Source: Nitrosomonas sp. (lineage in GTDB: Bacteria; Pseudomonadota; Gammaproteobacteria; Burkholderiales; Nitrosomonadaceae). Taken from it: 64,000 nucleotides of DNA. Location: the NCBI RefSeq assembly GCF_019752415.1, contig NZ_JAIEME010000025.1, positions 42,551 to 106,550 on the forward strand, in the 5' to 3' direction. Position numbers and translations under genes: made by a program. Positions 1 through 9,078 of this stretch are shown here, one piece after another. The notes beneath the pieces are model-generated. The model searched no databases. It saw nothing but the letters and a program-made list of their open reading frames with translations, and was not told the DNA's origin. Position 1 is the stretch's first letter. Every line of letters begins with the position of its first letter.

Positions 1-256
1 ATTGATTTCTGTCTACTTTCTGTTCTGCCGCTGTTTTGGCACGATCACGCAAAGTCAGACTGCCATCTGCTTTAATGATCACTTCCAAAGGCGCTACTGG
101 TGTCGCTAAGGATTTACCAATTTGTGGTAACTCGATCTGTCCATGGTTAATCATCGGCGCTGTAATCATAAAAATAATTAACAGTACCAGCATCACATCA
201 ATGTACGGCACCACATTGATCTCATTCATTAATCGATGTTTGGCACGACGCGCCAT
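1..256 (-). CDS. tolR: TolR/ExbD-type proton-channel subunit (3' end cut by window)
   Basis: Not in the ORF track because it runs off the left edge. The minus strand reads MARRAKHRLMNEINVVPYID followed by a hydrophobic segment (VMLVLLIIFMITAPM). This is the N-terminal pattern of TolR/ExbD: one membrane helix near residue 20 carrying the conserved Asp in YIDVMLVLLI, which takes part in proton flow. About 85 residues are visible and the periplasmic domain is incomplete. It lies 19 bases downstream of tolQ, in the usual tolQ-tolR order. The Tol-Pal system uses proton motive force to keep the outer membrane joined to the cell wall during division. ExbD is the main alternative; the ybgC-tolQ context favours TolR. 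Confidence 0.9.
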   Translation of the reverse strand, partial: MARRAKHRLMNEINVVPYIDVMLVLLIIFMITAPMINHGQIELPQIGKSLATPVAPLEVIIKADGSLTLRDRAKTAAEQKVDRNQ

Positions 257-275
257 AAAATCCCCTCAGTTCTTT

Positions 276-956
276 CTATTCGGCTGCTCGCCGTTGCAAC
301 ACATTGGACAATTCTTCCATAAAGCTCTCAAACCGCGTTGCCAGTTGATCCGTTCTGCTGGCGTAACGGTTATAAGCAACTACCGCCGGAATTGCCGCAA
401 ACAAACCCATCGCCGTTGCTATTAAGGCTTCCGCAATTCCGGGTGCAACATGTGCAATGGTTGCTTGCGTAACGCTGGATAAGCTGCGGAAAGAATTCAT
501 AATTCCCCAGACGGTGCCTAACAAACCAATATAGGGACTGACTGATCCAACGGTGGCCAAGAATGACAAGTGAGATTCCAAATAATCCATTTCCCGTTGA
601 TAGGTAGCGCGCATGGCTCTGCGGGTACTTTCCATCACTGCGTCAAGGTCAGATCCGACCGGATGCTTGTTAAACTCACCAAAACCGGCAGCAAATATTC
701 GCTCCAAACTGCCTGACTCATAACGTGAACTGATGATGCGTTGATGCAATGCATTCAAATCGACACCACGCCAGAAAATATCTTCGAATTCATCTGTTTT
801 CTTTATTTCATAGCGGATGACGAATAATTTACGAAAAATAAACCACCACGATGACAGTGAAATCAATACTAAAATCAACATCACCAGTTGCACCAGCAAA
901 CTGGCGCTACTGATCAGATGAAGAAATGACATGTCTTGTGTTACTGTTGTACTCAT
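276..956 (-). CDS. tolQ: Tol-Pal system proton channel TolQ
   Basis: The 226-residue MotA/TolQ/ExbB family protein has an N-terminal membrane helix (about residues 17-40), a cytoplasmic loop, and two further helices around 130-155 and 170-195. The signature GLLGTVWGIMNSF and the Ala/Ile-rich last helix (GIAEALIATAMGLFAAIPAV) are visible. TolQ forms the inner-membrane pentamer around TolR and powers TolA. The start overlaps the ybgC stop by four bases and tolR follows, so this is a translationally coupled ybgC-tolQ-tolR operon. The length is normal for the family. Confidence 0.95.
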   Translation of the reverse strand: MSTTVTQDMSFLHLISSASLLVQLVMLILVLISLSSWWFIFRKLFVIRYEIKKTDEFEDIFWRGVDLNALHQRIISSRYESGSLERIFAAGFGEFNKHPVGSDLDAVMESTRRAMRATYQREMDYLESHLSFLATVGSVSPYIGLLGTVWGIMNSFRSLSSVTQATIAHVAPGIAEALIATAMGLFAAIPAVVAYNRYASRTDQLATRFESFMEELSNVLQRRAAE

Positions 957-1363
957 GCGAACTTCCCAATTTTCTCACGTAATGGCACAGGGATACTCAC
1001 TGGCTTGAGCTTTTCTGCGCCGACACACACCACATGAATCGTGGCACTCACTAGCTTGACATGGTTGCATAAAATTTCCTGAGATAACGTGATTCGACTT
1101 CTGCCTATCTCTGCAACTGCTACCGTCACATTCAATAAATCATCCAGTACCGCTGGCTTGAAATACTCGATTTCAAGCGAACGCACCATGAACAAGATCT
1201 TATGAATTTCAATCAATGAATTGACATTAAATTCCAACTCCCTGAGCCATTCATAGCGTGCCCGCTCCATAAAATTCAGGTATGTTGAATGATATACCAC
1301 GCCACCCGCATCAGTATCCTGATAATAGACACGAATAGGGAGTGAGAAGTTATTGTTTAACAT
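953..1363 (-). CDS. ybgC: Tol-Pal-associated acyl-CoA thioesterase YbgC
   Basis: This 136-residue hot-dog-fold thioesterase carries the 4-hydroxybenzoyl-CoA thioesterase signature YYQDTDAGGVVYHSTYLNFM, in which the Asp before the GGVVYH loop is catalytic in the family. YbgC hydrolyses acyl-CoA esters and has been linked to phospholipid metabolism at the inner membrane. It is the first gene of the tol cluster and overlaps tolQ by four bases. The length is standard. Confidence 0.93.
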   Translation of the reverse strand: MLNNNFSLPIRVYYQDTDAGGVVYHSTYLNFMERARYEWLRELEFNVNSLIEIHKILFMVRSLEIEYFKPAVLDDLLNVTVAVAEIGRSRITLSQEILCNHVKLVSATIHVVCVGAEKLKPVSIPVPLREKIGKFA

Positions 1364-1664
1364 TCCGAGCTGGGTACCTAAATTGTACTGATACTTTGCG
1401 TATCTTATTCAGATGGCTAACAGAATCTGAATCCTGTGCATTATTAACCTGCTCCAGCGTCATGTTATAACCACAAGTCAGCAGGTCAGTCTGATGTAAA
1501 ACCTGGATATTTATTCTAATAACAAACTCAGCCAATTCTCTTACGCCTTGCGTAAGCGATACAAATTATAAATTATAAACGTTGCCTGATTGAACTTTAT
1601 TGCAAAAAATTCTGTGTCGCACTTACTTAAAATTGAAGATGCACCAATTTCCGTTCAAATTTCT
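1364..1664. other. Intergenic stretch without a supported gene
   Basis: These 301 bases lie upstream of ybgC and downstream of cysM, both on the minus strand. The only open frame (61 codons, overlapping the ybgC start) has no recognisable domain, signal or clear ribosome site, so I do not call it. The stretch probably holds the promoter of the ybgC-tol operon; I could not pick convincing -35/-10 boxes. Confidence 0.4.
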
Positions 1665-2552
1665 CTAAGCAGGAAAAACCCCGGTAGACAAATAACGATC
1701 GCCGCGGTCACAAACAATCAGCACAATCACCGCATTCTCAACTTGAGCGGATATCCTTAACGCAGCCGCCAAGGCCCCTCCTGATGAGATGCCTGCGAAA
1801 ATTCCTTCTTCTCTGGCCAGCCGTCGCGTCAGGTCTTCAGCTTCGTTTTGAGAAACGAACAACAGTTCATCAACCCGTTTCGGGTCATATATTTTAGGCA
1901 AATAAGCTGGGGACCATTTGCGAATGCCTGGAATTTGCGCTCCCTCTTCCGGCTGCACACCAATAATTTTAATCGTTGATTGTTGTTCTTTAAAGAATCT
2001 CGCACAACCCATGATCGTACCAGTAGTTCCCATACTACTGACAAAATGTGTAATCTTTCCTTGGGTATCCCGCCAGATTTCTGGTGCCGTACCTTCGTAA
2101 TGCGCCAAAGGATTATCCGGATTAGCAAATTGATTAAGAATTATTCCTTGTCCTTCATTCTGCATCTTCTCCGCTAAATCCCGCGCATGCTCCATACTTC
2201 CTGCTTTTGGAGTGAGTATAATTTTTGCGCCGTATGCGCTCATGGATTGCCGCCGTTCTATACTCAAATTCTCTGGCATGATCAATACCATGCGATAACC
2301 CATAATTGCGGCAGCCATTGCCAGCGCGATACCGGTATTACCACTGGTCGCTTCAATCAGCGTATCGCCCGGTTTAATTTCTCCACGTTGCTGTGCATGA
2401 GAAATCATCGACAACGCCGGCCGGTCTTTTACCGAGCCGGCCGGATTATTACCCTCGAGCTTGGCGAGTATGACATTACTGGTTGCTCCAGGCAGGTGCT
2501 TAAGTTTTACTAAGGGCGTATTACCAACAAAATTCTCAATCGTTTTATACAT
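1665..2552 (-). CDS. cysM: Cysteine synthase B (O-acetylserine sulfhydrylase, CysM type)
   Basis: This fold-type II PLP enzyme of 295 residues makes cysteine from O-acetylserine and sulfide or thiosulfate. The PLP lysine sits in NPAGSVKDRPAL, the substrate loop is EATSGNTGIALA, and the phosphate-binding GTTGT is present. The short loop EEGAQIPGIRKW is of the CysM rather than CysK kind. I chose the ATG at 2552 (MYKTIENFVGNTPLVKL) because the family starts here; the 14 extra residues of the long ORF have no counterpart. No cys operon partner is adjacent. Confidence 0.93.
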   Translation of the reverse strand: MYKTIENFVGNTPLVKLKHLPGATSNVILAKLEGNNPAGSVKDRPALSMISHAQQRGEIKPGDTLIEATSGNTGIALAMAAAIMGYRMVLIMPENLSIERRQSMSAYGAKIILTPKAGSMEHARDLAEKMQNEGQGIILNQFANPDNPLAHYEGTAPEIWRDTQGKITHFVSSMGTTGTIMGCARFFKEQQSTIKIIGVQPEEGAQIPGIRKWSPAYLPKIYDPKRVDELLFVSQNEAEDLTRRLAREEGIFAGISSGGALAAALRISAQVENAVIVLIVCDRGDRYLSTGVFPA

Positions 2553-2628
2553 GAGCGCTAATCTTATATTAGATCGTTTGAGATTATCACACATGCGGCC
2601 TGCAATGAAACACTGCGCTCATCCAAAT

Positions 2629-2674
2629 AAAAACCCCCTCTGAATTTTCTTCAGAAGGGGTTTTTTAATCTAAA
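2629..2674 (-). terminator. Rho-independent terminator after the comEA-like gene
   Basis: A near-perfect hairpin (AAACCCCCTCTGAA / TTCAGAAGGGGTTT) has a five-base loop and A/T runs on both sides. It lies just past the stop of the minus-strand comEA-like gene, and in that direction it ends in a T run. It can also act on the other strand. Confidence 0.85.
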
Positions 2675-2683
2675 ACAAAAACA

Positions 2684-2971
2684 TTACTCCGGTTTAGATG
2701 GAGCCTCTGCGCTTTTCTCGCCTTCTACGGTAACCACATCACGCAGCTGTTTGACAGTTCCAGAGCCAATGCCACTGACCTTCTCCAAATCATCTATCGA
2801 AGCAAAGAGACCGACTTTCTCACGATACTCAATGATCGCTTTTGCTTTGGTAGGGCCAATCCCTTGCAGAGCTTCCAGCTCAGCTTGCGAAGCTGTATTG
2901 ATATTAACAGCTGCAAATGCAGTGCCGGTAAACAGGAACATCAGAGCCATTATAAGAAAAAATTTCTTCAT
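2684..2971 (-). CDS. ComEA-like helix-hairpin-helix DNA-binding protein
   Basis: This small exported protein of 95 residues has a signal peptide (MKKFFLIMALMFLFTGTAFA) followed by a tandem helix-hairpin-helix domain (VNINTASQAELEALQGIGPTKA, then a second HhH around SGIGSGTVKQL). ComEA-family proteins bind double-stranded DNA non-specifically in the periplasm during natural uptake. This is the short form common in proteobacteria, without the membrane-anchored SLBB part. I set the start at 2971 instead of the longer ORF start because AAGGAG lies directly upstream and the signal peptide begins there. It stands alone, followed by a terminator. Confidence 0.88.
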   Translation of the reverse strand: MKKFFLIMALMFLFTGTAFAAVNINTASQAELEALQGIGPTKAKAIIEYREKVGLFASIDDLEKVSGIGSGTVKQLRDVVTVEGEKSAEAPSKPE

Positions 2972-3191
2972 AGAATCTCCTTTATCAAGTACAAACACTG
3001 ATGCATGAAACAAAAAACGCTTCAGTTTTTGTGGGTTAGAAAATACCCGCATACATAACTCGAAACCGCTATGCACACCGGCAAAAGTGATAACGGATTC
3101 AGCAGGAATTAATTTAGCCGCACATGAATCATCTATATTTCAGATACTTGACTATACAGTCTGTGAAAAAATTGAATAGAGCCGGGGTTAA

Positions 3192-4844
3192 TCAAGCGTT
3201 ACGAAAGCGTGAGTGTTTAACGATCAGAATCGTAATCAGCGGCAATACAAATCCAATAATTGTGACGGTAATCAACAGATGCCCTAACTCGCTATAGTCT
3301 GCCGGAATAGTCACTTGACCTGAGGCAATATCTTTCACCTCACGTTTCACTTCATAAAACTGATTGAGATACTTGGTTCCCAGTTGCGAGGCGGACAAAG
3401 CCAAGTTCGTAAAGGATGCCATCACCGCAAAAAAAGTAGCTTTAAGTTTTTCCGGTGCAGAATTTGCAATCCAGGCCAACATCGGGATCATAGCAATCTG
3501 ACCCAGCGGTGATTCCAGTGCGGTATCAATCAGCACAATGAAACGCGCATCGACCACTCCCCCCGTTACTGACGCAGTCCACTCATGCAGACCAAAATAC
3601 ATGCCAATAATCGGCGCCGAAAGGAAAGTACCGACGACGGTAAGAAAGCCGATGATGTAAGCAATCGAGCGCTCGGCCATAAAGCGGCGGAAAATAAACA
3701 TGCCGAATAGTGTCAATACGGCGCCAACCAAAGACAATACGGCGAGAAACTGCTGATCAAAGCCCAATGTATCAATCATCCACCAAGTGGAACCGGCACC
3801 CGGTCCGGGAATCGCACGGAAAACGAATATCATCACGGCTGTACCGACCAGCACATTACGCGCATCCGGTTCAAGCTCTCCAGTCAATCGCCACATCAGA
3901 AATATCACGATTGCCATGGAAATAATAAATACGATTTCTTCTCCACCGGATATACGGCTCAGACCGACGCCCAATGACAAGATAGTAAAAACTAATCCCC
4001 CGCCCAGAATCCACCAGTTAATGGATGGTGGTTCTGAATGAAGACCCATTAATACACCCGCCTCCTGCCGGCTATGACCTTGCGCAAGAAAACGTTTCAT
4101 GTCACGCCGCTGCAACCAAGATGCGAAAACCACACCAAAAATTGAAACCAGCGGAATAATTAATGCCAATTGATAAACAAATAAATAGACAGCTTCTTTC
4201 TCAGCTTCTGGCAGCGTTCCAGCATCACGTAACAAAAAAACATTGGCGATGGATACCAGCACACCCCCGCCTATGATGGCGACACGCCCTAAGGTTTGCA
4301 TGGTGACATGCATTAATTTACGTTTATCCGGATCCAGCTTCTGACCATTCTCATCGACACGCGGCACTGCTTCAACGGTCATAGCATCTGCCACCACATC
4401 CTGTAAAACATAACCAATCGGTGCCAGTAAAGCCGATATCACAAACCAAGTTTCAACCGAAGCCATGTTTGCCATCGCTTCGGTATGTCCAAGTAATCCG
4501 ATCATGATCAGCAAGCTCAGCATGATCAAGCTGGCTCCTAAATACACCAGCAAACCTTTCCAACGCCACACCAGATCGACCAAATGACCTAAAGGCATCT
4601 TTAACGCCCACGGCAACATCATCCAGAATCCAAGCATGGCTAGAAATTCGGCGGAGAGTCCAAGCTTTTCCTTCACGTAGAAAGTGCCAACAATACCAGT
4701 CAGACCGGAAATGCCTGCAGCAACATATACCATCAGCGGCGGCAAATAAGACAGCCGCATTTCACGCCCTAATGCAAGAATATTAGCGCTAAACCATTGG
4801 GAAATGACGGATAAAAATCCGTTAGCTGGTAATAGATTCTTCAT
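3192..4844 (-). CDS. Multi-spanning MFS/BT1-like transporter of unknown substrate
   Basis: The 550-residue integral membrane protein has about 12-14 hydrophobic segments. The motif LQDVVADAMTVEAVPR resembles the DVVADA signature of the BT1 (folate-biopterin) branch of the major facilitator superfamily. A cytoplasmic loop around residues 160-180 (ENGQKLDPDKRK) and another near 250 fit an MFS two-bundle layout. The substrate cannot be read from the sequence. It is followed on the same strand by no close gene and preceded by the degS-like gene 40 bases away, so the two may be co-transcribed. Confidence 0.7.
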   Translation of the reverse strand: MKNLLPANGFLSVISQWFSANILALGREMRLSYLPPLMVYVAAGISGLTGIVGTFYVKEKLGLSAEFLAMLGFWMMLPWALKMPLGHLVDLVWRWKGLLVYLGASLIMLSLLIMIGLLGHTEAMANMASVETWFVISALLAPIGYVLQDVVADAMTVEAVPRVDENGQKLDPDKRKLMHVTMQTLGRVAIIGGGVLVSIANVFLLRDAGTLPEAEKEAVYLFVYQLALIIPLVSIFGVVFASWLQRRDMKRFLAQGHSRQEAGVLMGLHSEPPSINWWILGGGLVFTILSLGVGLSRISGGEEIVFIISMAIVIFLMWRLTGELEPDARNVLVGTAVMIFVFRAIPGPGAGSTWWMIDTLGFDQQFLAVLSLVGAVLTLFGMFIFRRFMAERSIAYIIGFLTVVGTFLSAPIIGMYFGLHEWTASVTGGVVDARFIVLIDTALESPLGQIAMIPMLAWIANSAPEKLKATFFAVMASFTNLALSASQLGTKYLNQFYEVKREVKDIASGQVTIPADYSELGHLLITVTIIGFVLPLITILIVKHSRFRNA

Positions 4845-4884
4845 AAATTTTAGTTTGCTTCAGATTTGATTTTCTTGAATACGA

Positions 4885-6030
4885 TTACTGTTGTTTAGGC
4901 CGTATACCTACTTTGACTTGGATTGTTTTTTCCTGCTTATTGCGGATCACAGTGACCGCAACCGTGTCGTTGGGTGATAACGCCGCAACCCGATTAAGCA
5001 TGTCTGATGAATTCTTCATCGGCTTACCTTCGACAGCTATGATGATATCGCCAGGTTTGATGCCCGCCTTGTCTGCCGGACCATCTCTGAGCACACTCGC
5101 CACCAAGGCTCCGATTGGATTATCTAGGCCAAAAGATTCTGCCAGGTCTTGTGTCATATCCTGCATACTGACACCCAACCAGCCTCGAGTCACGCTGCCA
5201 GACTGGATAATTTGTTCCATGACCTGTTTAGCCACATGAATAGGAATGGCGAAACCAATGCCCAGTGAACCACCGCTGCTGGAATAAATCGCCGTATTAA
5301 TACCGATCAAGTTTCCAGACGTATCGGTCAGCGCCCCTCCCGAATTACCCGGATTGATCGCCGCGTCGATTTGAATAAAATCTTCAAAAGTATTAATCCC
5401 AACTCGGCTCCGGCTCATTGCACTGACTATACCCATGGTAACACTTTGCCCGACGCCAAAGGGATTTCCTACTGCCAGCACCACATCACCGACCTTAACC
5501 TGTTGTGACTGGCCAAAAGTAATGGCAGGTAATTCTTTCAGTTTTATCTTCAGCACTGCCAGATCTGTTTCAGGATCTGAGCCGATAATGCTCGCTTTGG
5601 CTTTTCTACCGTCGACCAAGGCAATTTCAACTTCATCCGCAGCTTCCACCACATGATGATTGGTCAATATATAGCCATTAGGACTGACAATCACGCCGGA
5701 ACCCAGACTTGATGTACGGCGCGCTTTGGTTTCAGATTGTTCACCAAAGAATCTGCGAAACATGGGGTCATTCAGCAACGGATGAGAAGGTTCTTCTTTT
5801 ATTTCTTTACGGGTGAAAATGTTGACAACGGATGGCATAGCTATTTCGGCCGCCTTGGAATAACTGTCTGATCTTTCCGCATCAACGACAGGTGCGGCCT
5901 CTTTGACCGTCACGATTTCTCCCCGGGGTTTCCAGGGAAGCAATTCAGGCCGGAGCGTGGAGATCACAAAAAAAATAGCCAGCAATACCGCAGCCGTTTG
6001 TGCAAAAATCAACCAGAGTCTGTACATCAA
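4885..6030 (-). CDS. degS: DegS/HtrA-type periplasmic serine protease with one PDZ domain
   Basis: The 381-residue S1C protease has an N-terminal membrane anchor (residues 5-27), a trypsin-like domain and a single C-terminal PDZ domain (about 270-375). The triad appears as His126 (TNHHVV), Asp156 (ETDLAVL) and Ser230 (NPGNSGGAL). One PDZ and a retained anchor match DegS, which in gamma-proteobacteria cleaves the anti-sigma factor RseA. In beta-proteobacteria this gene is often labelled Do-like or 2-alkenal reductase, so the exact role here is inferred. It is divergent from the nif3-like gene. Confidence 0.85.
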   Translation of the reverse strand: MMYRLWLIFAQTAAVLLAIFFVISTLRPELLPWKPRGEIVTVKEAAPVVDAERSDSYSKAAEIAMPSVVNIFTRKEIKEEPSHPLLNDPMFRRFFGEQSETKARRTSSLGSGVIVSPNGYILTNHHVVEAADEVEIALVDGRKAKASIIGSDPETDLAVLKIKLKELPAITFGQSQQVKVGDVVLAVGNPFGVGQSVTMGIVSAMSRSRVGINTFEDFIQIDAAINPGNSGGALTDTSGNLIGINTAIYSSSGGSLGIGFAIPIHVAKQVMEQIIQSGSVTRGWLGVSMQDMTQDLAESFGLDNPIGALVASVLRDGPADKAGIKPGDIIIAVEGKPMKNSSDMLNRVAALSPNDTVAVTVIRNKQEKTIQVKVGIRPKQQ

Positions 6031-6100
6031 AGCGTGTCACTCCAAAATTAAAATTATTGCGGTACTATTGATAGTAGTATATGCGCGAAGGAGAAAATCA

Positions 6101-6847
6101 ATGCATAGAGATGAATTGGAAAATCATCTGAATCAATTACTGGATATACCCCGCTTCCATGATTATTGCCCAAATGGCTTGCAAGTGGAAGGGCGCAGCA
6201 ACATTCTTACCATGATTAGCGGCGTTACGGCTTCACTCGATCTTCTGCAAGCAGCCGCAGCAGCCAAGGCAGATGCCGTTCTCGTTCACCATGGCTATTT
6301 CTGGCGCGGAGAGGATACACGCATCACCGGCATGAAAGCCCGTCGCATTGCGTTGCTTATGCACCAACAAATGAATTTATTTGCCTATCATCTGCCGTTA
6401 GACGCGCATCCGCAGTTCGGCAACAATGCGCTATTAGGAAAGAAACTGGGATTTATCGAAACGGGTCATTTTGGCGATCAGGATATTGCTGTACAGGGAG
6501 AATTGGCCCAAGCTACAACCCTGAGTGCTTTGGGGGAGAAAATATCACGGACTTTGTTACGCAAACCGAAGATGATCGGTGATCCGGATAAAACTATCCG
6601 GCGCATCGCATGGTGCACCGGTGCCGCGCAAGGCTATTTTGAAGCAGCGATTCAGCAAGGTGTTGATGCCTACATCACCGGTGAAATCTCAGAGCAAAAT
6701 GTTCATGCCGCACGGGAATCCGGTGTCGCATTTATCGTTGCGGGACACCATGCAACTGAGCGTTATGGTGTCCAAGCATTGGGCGACCATCTTGCACAAA
6801 AATTCGGCATCCAGCATCAGTTTATTGATATTGAGAATCCAGTCTGA
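6101..6847 (+). CDS. Nif3-like dinuclear metal-centre protein (YbgI family)
   Basis: The 248-residue Nif3/YbgI protein shows the metal ligands of the family: VLVHHGYFW (His pair), YHLPLDAHP, and the C-terminal GHHATERYG with His and Glu. The family forms a hexameric toroid with a di-metal site, and the function is still uncertain. It has been annotated as GTP cyclohydrolase-related. I chose the start at 6101 because GAAGGAG lies eight bases upstream; the longer ORF runs into the divergent degS-like gene. Confidence 0.88.
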   Translation: MHRDELENHLNQLLDIPRFHDYCPNGLQVEGRSNILTMISGVTASLDLLQAAAAAKADAVLVHHGYFWRGEDTRITGMKARRIALLMHQQMNLFAYHLPLDAHPQFGNNALLGKKLGFIETGHFGDQDIAVQGELAQATTLSALGEKISRTLLRKPKMIGDPDKTIRRIAWCTGAAQGYFEAAIQQGVDAYITGEISEQNVHAARESGVAFIVAGHHATERYGVQALGDHLAQKFGIQHQFIDIENPV

Positions 6848-6910
6848 CAGGTCATAATCTGGCAATATTTCAATCAGAATATATAATAACGCGTTGAATG
6901 GCCGTTGCTA

Positions 6911-7021
6911 TCAATCTTTGTTTTCATCATCTTTCTTTTTTTTACCTGAAAACATGGTCCACCAGATAATAAAAGCTAATAATACCAATACCACAGCTGC
7001 TTCGACTGCAAGTAACCACAT
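6911..7021 (-). CDS. 36-residue single-span membrane protein, unlisted in the ORF track
   Basis: Translating the minus strand from the ATG at 7021 gives a 36-residue protein with an N-terminal hydrophobic span (MWLLAVEAAVVLVLLAFIIW) and a highly charged tail (SGKKKKDDENKD). Its organisation, one helix followed by a Lys run and an acidic end, is typical of small membrane proteins. The ribosome site is weak (purine-poor leader). It sits between nif3 and mltA on the opposite strand to both. I do not recognise the family. Confidence 0.55.
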   Translation of the reverse strand: MWLLAVEAAVVLVLLAFIIWWTMFSGKKKKDDENKD

Positions 7022-7075
7022 AATTTAAGTTTGCTATATCATTAAAAATCAAGCCGTCACTTTAACCAATATTTG

Positions 7076-8275
7076 ATGAAAAACCAATTAAGTTTTATTG
7101 TAGCCGCTTCGTTCCTGTTGCTCGCCGCCTGCACGACAGGAACAATCAGTCCCACCCTGCCACCGAGTCAGCCGACCGAAACTGTAACACCACTGCCGGA
7201 GAAACCGCTGACAAAATCCATCCATAAACGCGCTCAATGGTCTGCGTTAACTGGTTGGGCGGATGATGATCTGTTCCCTGCATGGCAGGCTTTTTTGAAA
7301 AGTTGTACGGTTTTAAGCAAACAACCGGTCTGGAAAGAAAATTGCAAAGCGGCTATTTCACTGCAGAAACCCAATAACACAACACTGAGAAATTTTTTTG
7401 AAAGCTATTTCACGCCCTACCAGATTATCAATACCGATAACAGTGAAGAAGGATTAGTGACGGGCTACTACGAACCGCTGCTTAAAGGCAGCCGAAAACC
7501 CTCCAGCCGTTATCGCTACCCGATTTATGCTACACCCAATGAACTGCTAACCATAGATTTAGGCGCAGCATATCCGGAACTTAAAGATCTACGCCTGCGT
7601 GGCCGCCTGGATGGGCGCAAAATAGTCCCTTATTACAGCCGGGCAGAAATCATGACTAACCCGAAAATATTGAACGGTTATGAACTCTTGTGGGTAGAAG
7701 ACGAAGTGGAATTGTTTTTTCTGCACATCCAAGGTTCCGGTAGAATCGTTTTCGATAATGGAGAAATGATGAAAATAGGCTTTGCCGATCAGAACGGCCA
7801 CCCGTATAACTCCATTGGCAAGCTTCTGGTACAACGCGGCGAACTACCCCTGGAAAAAGCATCCATGCAAGGCATCAAGCAATGGGGGCAACAAAAACCG
7901 AGTAAGTTGCCTGCGTTGTTGCAACAAAACGCACGTTACGTATTTTTTCGTGAACTACCCGCCGATTTATCCGGCCCAATCGGCGCTCTGGGTGTGCCAT
8001 TAACAGCTGGGAGGAGCATCGCCATCGATCCGCTCTCAATCCCGCAAGGCGCACCGGTATTTCTGGCAACCACCTGGCCAAACACCAATAAGCCTTTGAA
8101 TAGACTCATGGTAGCCCAGGATGTCGGTAGCGCCATCAAAGGCGGAATTCGCGCGGATTTCTTCTGGGGATTTGGCCATGAAGCTGGCAATCAAGCGGGC
8201 AGAATGAAGCAATCTGGGAAAATGTGGGTGTTGATGCCTCGTAGTTATACGGCACCTGCATTGACGCGGCAATAG
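7076..8275 (+). CDS. mltA: Membrane-bound lytic murein transglycosylase A
   Basis: The 399-residue lipoprotein has the lipobox LLAAC near residue 20 and a MltA barrel domain (GLVTGYYEPLLKGSR, FFLHIQGSGRI). The C-terminal 3D domain carries the Asp-rich active-site signature (LMVAQDVGSAIKGGIRADFF). MltA cleaves the MurNAc-GlcNAc bond to give 1,6-anhydro products and acts at the outer membrane. A TTG lies one codon before the ATG at 7076; the ATG is the likelier start. A terminator shared with dsbC follows directly. Confidence 0.93.
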   Translation: MKNQLSFIVAASFLLLAACTTGTISPTLPPSQPTETVTPLPEKPLTKSIHKRAQWSALTGWADDDLFPAWQAFLKSCTVLSKQPVWKENCKAAISLQKPNNTTLRNFFESYFTPYQIINTDNSEEGLVTGYYEPLLKGSRKPSSRYRYPIYATPNELLTIDLGAAYPELKDLRLRGRLDGRKIVPYYSRAEIMTNPKILNGYELLWVEDEVELFFLHIQGSGRIVFDNGEMMKIGFADQNGHPYNSIGKLLVQRGELPLEKASMQGIKQWGQQKPSKLPALLQQNARYVFFRELPADLSGPIGALGVPLTAGRSIAIDPLSIPQGAPVFLATTWPNTNKPLNRLMVAQDVGSAIKGGIRADFFWGFGHEAGNQAGRMKQSGKMWVLMPRSYTAPALTRQ

Positions 8276-8311
8276 AAAAAGCTTGCTGAATTACTCCAGC
8301 AAGCTTTTTAG
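8276..8311. terminator. Bidirectional terminator between convergent mltA and dsbC
   Basis: The perfect inverted repeat AAAAAGCTTGCTG / CAGCAAGCTTTTT has a short loop and begins immediately after the mltA stop. The A run on one side and T run on the other let it serve both converging genes. Confidence 0.9.
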
Positions 8312-8329
8312 CGTGATTACCTTGAAACT

Positions 8330-9052
8330 TTATTTGCTCTTACTTGCGCTTTCCAGTTTTTCCTCAATCGCTGCCGCCGGAATCATGCCGCCCACAATCG
8401 AACCATCTGCAAAAACTAATGTTGGCGTGCCGCTTACTTTATTCTCTTGACCAGACTTTACCAGTACGTCCAAAGGTGTTTCGCAATCTTTACTCGTCGG
8501 CGCAACACCCTTCAGCATAAAATCATCCCAAGCTTTTATTTTATCATCTGAGCACCAGATCTTTTTGGATAACTCCATCGATCCTTTGAGCACCGGATAC
8601 AGCAAGGTATAGATCGTAACATTCGTCACATTGAGCAATTCTTTTTCCAATTGCTTGCAGTACGGACAATTAGGATCGGTAAAAATCGCCACTCGGCGCT
8701 TGCCGTCACCCTTCACGATCTTGATCGCCGATTGCAACGGCAAAGAATCTAGCGGAACACGTCGAGCTGCCTTGATCTCCTGAATCCGTTCATTGGTCAT
8801 GCTCGTCCGGGTCTTGGTGTCGATCACATGACCAAAAAAGAAATAATCGGCTTTAGCATCAGTATAAAACACCTCATCGCCCACAACCACTTCATACAAC
8901 CCTAAATAAGGCGTTTTCTTCACGCTCTCAATTTTACTATCCTCAAAATGAGGCTGAATGGCCTTTCTTAAAGCTGCTTCATCAGCCCAGATTGCTTCAG
9001 AAAAAAAACCAAATACCAAGATTGAAATGAAAAGCTTCCAGCGCATAGTCAT
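8330..9052 (-). CDS. dsbC: Thiol:disulfide interchange protein DsbC
   Basis: The 240-residue periplasmic disulfide isomerase has a signal peptide (residues 1-23, ending IWA), an N-terminal dimerisation domain and a thioredoxin-fold domain with CPYC in FTDPNCPYCKQLEKEL. The cis-Pro loop SGTPTLVFADG is present. The second cysteine pair (WCSDD ... SKDCE) is also seen in DsbC. GGAG lies upstream of the ATG at 9052. The reduced enzyme reshuffles wrong disulfides and is kept reduced by DsbD. Confidence 0.93.
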   Translation of the reverse strand: MTMRWKLFISILVFGFFSEAIWADEAALRKAIQPHFEDSKIESVKKTPYLGLYEVVVGDEVFYTDAKADYFFFGHVIDTKTRTSMTNERIQEIKAARRVPLDSLPLQSAIKIVKGDGKRRVAIFTDPNCPYCKQLEKELLNVTNVTIYTLLYPVLKGSMELSKKIWCSDDKIKAWDDFMLKGVAPTSKDCETPLDVLVKSGQENKVSGTPTLVFADGSIVGGMIPAAAIEEKLESASKSK

Positions 9053-9078
9053 GATGACTCCAGTTTTAAAAATGTAAT

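Noticed and set aside
1350-1535. 61-codon ORF upstream of ybgC
   Set aside because: It overlaps the ybgC start and shows no domain, signal or ribosome site.
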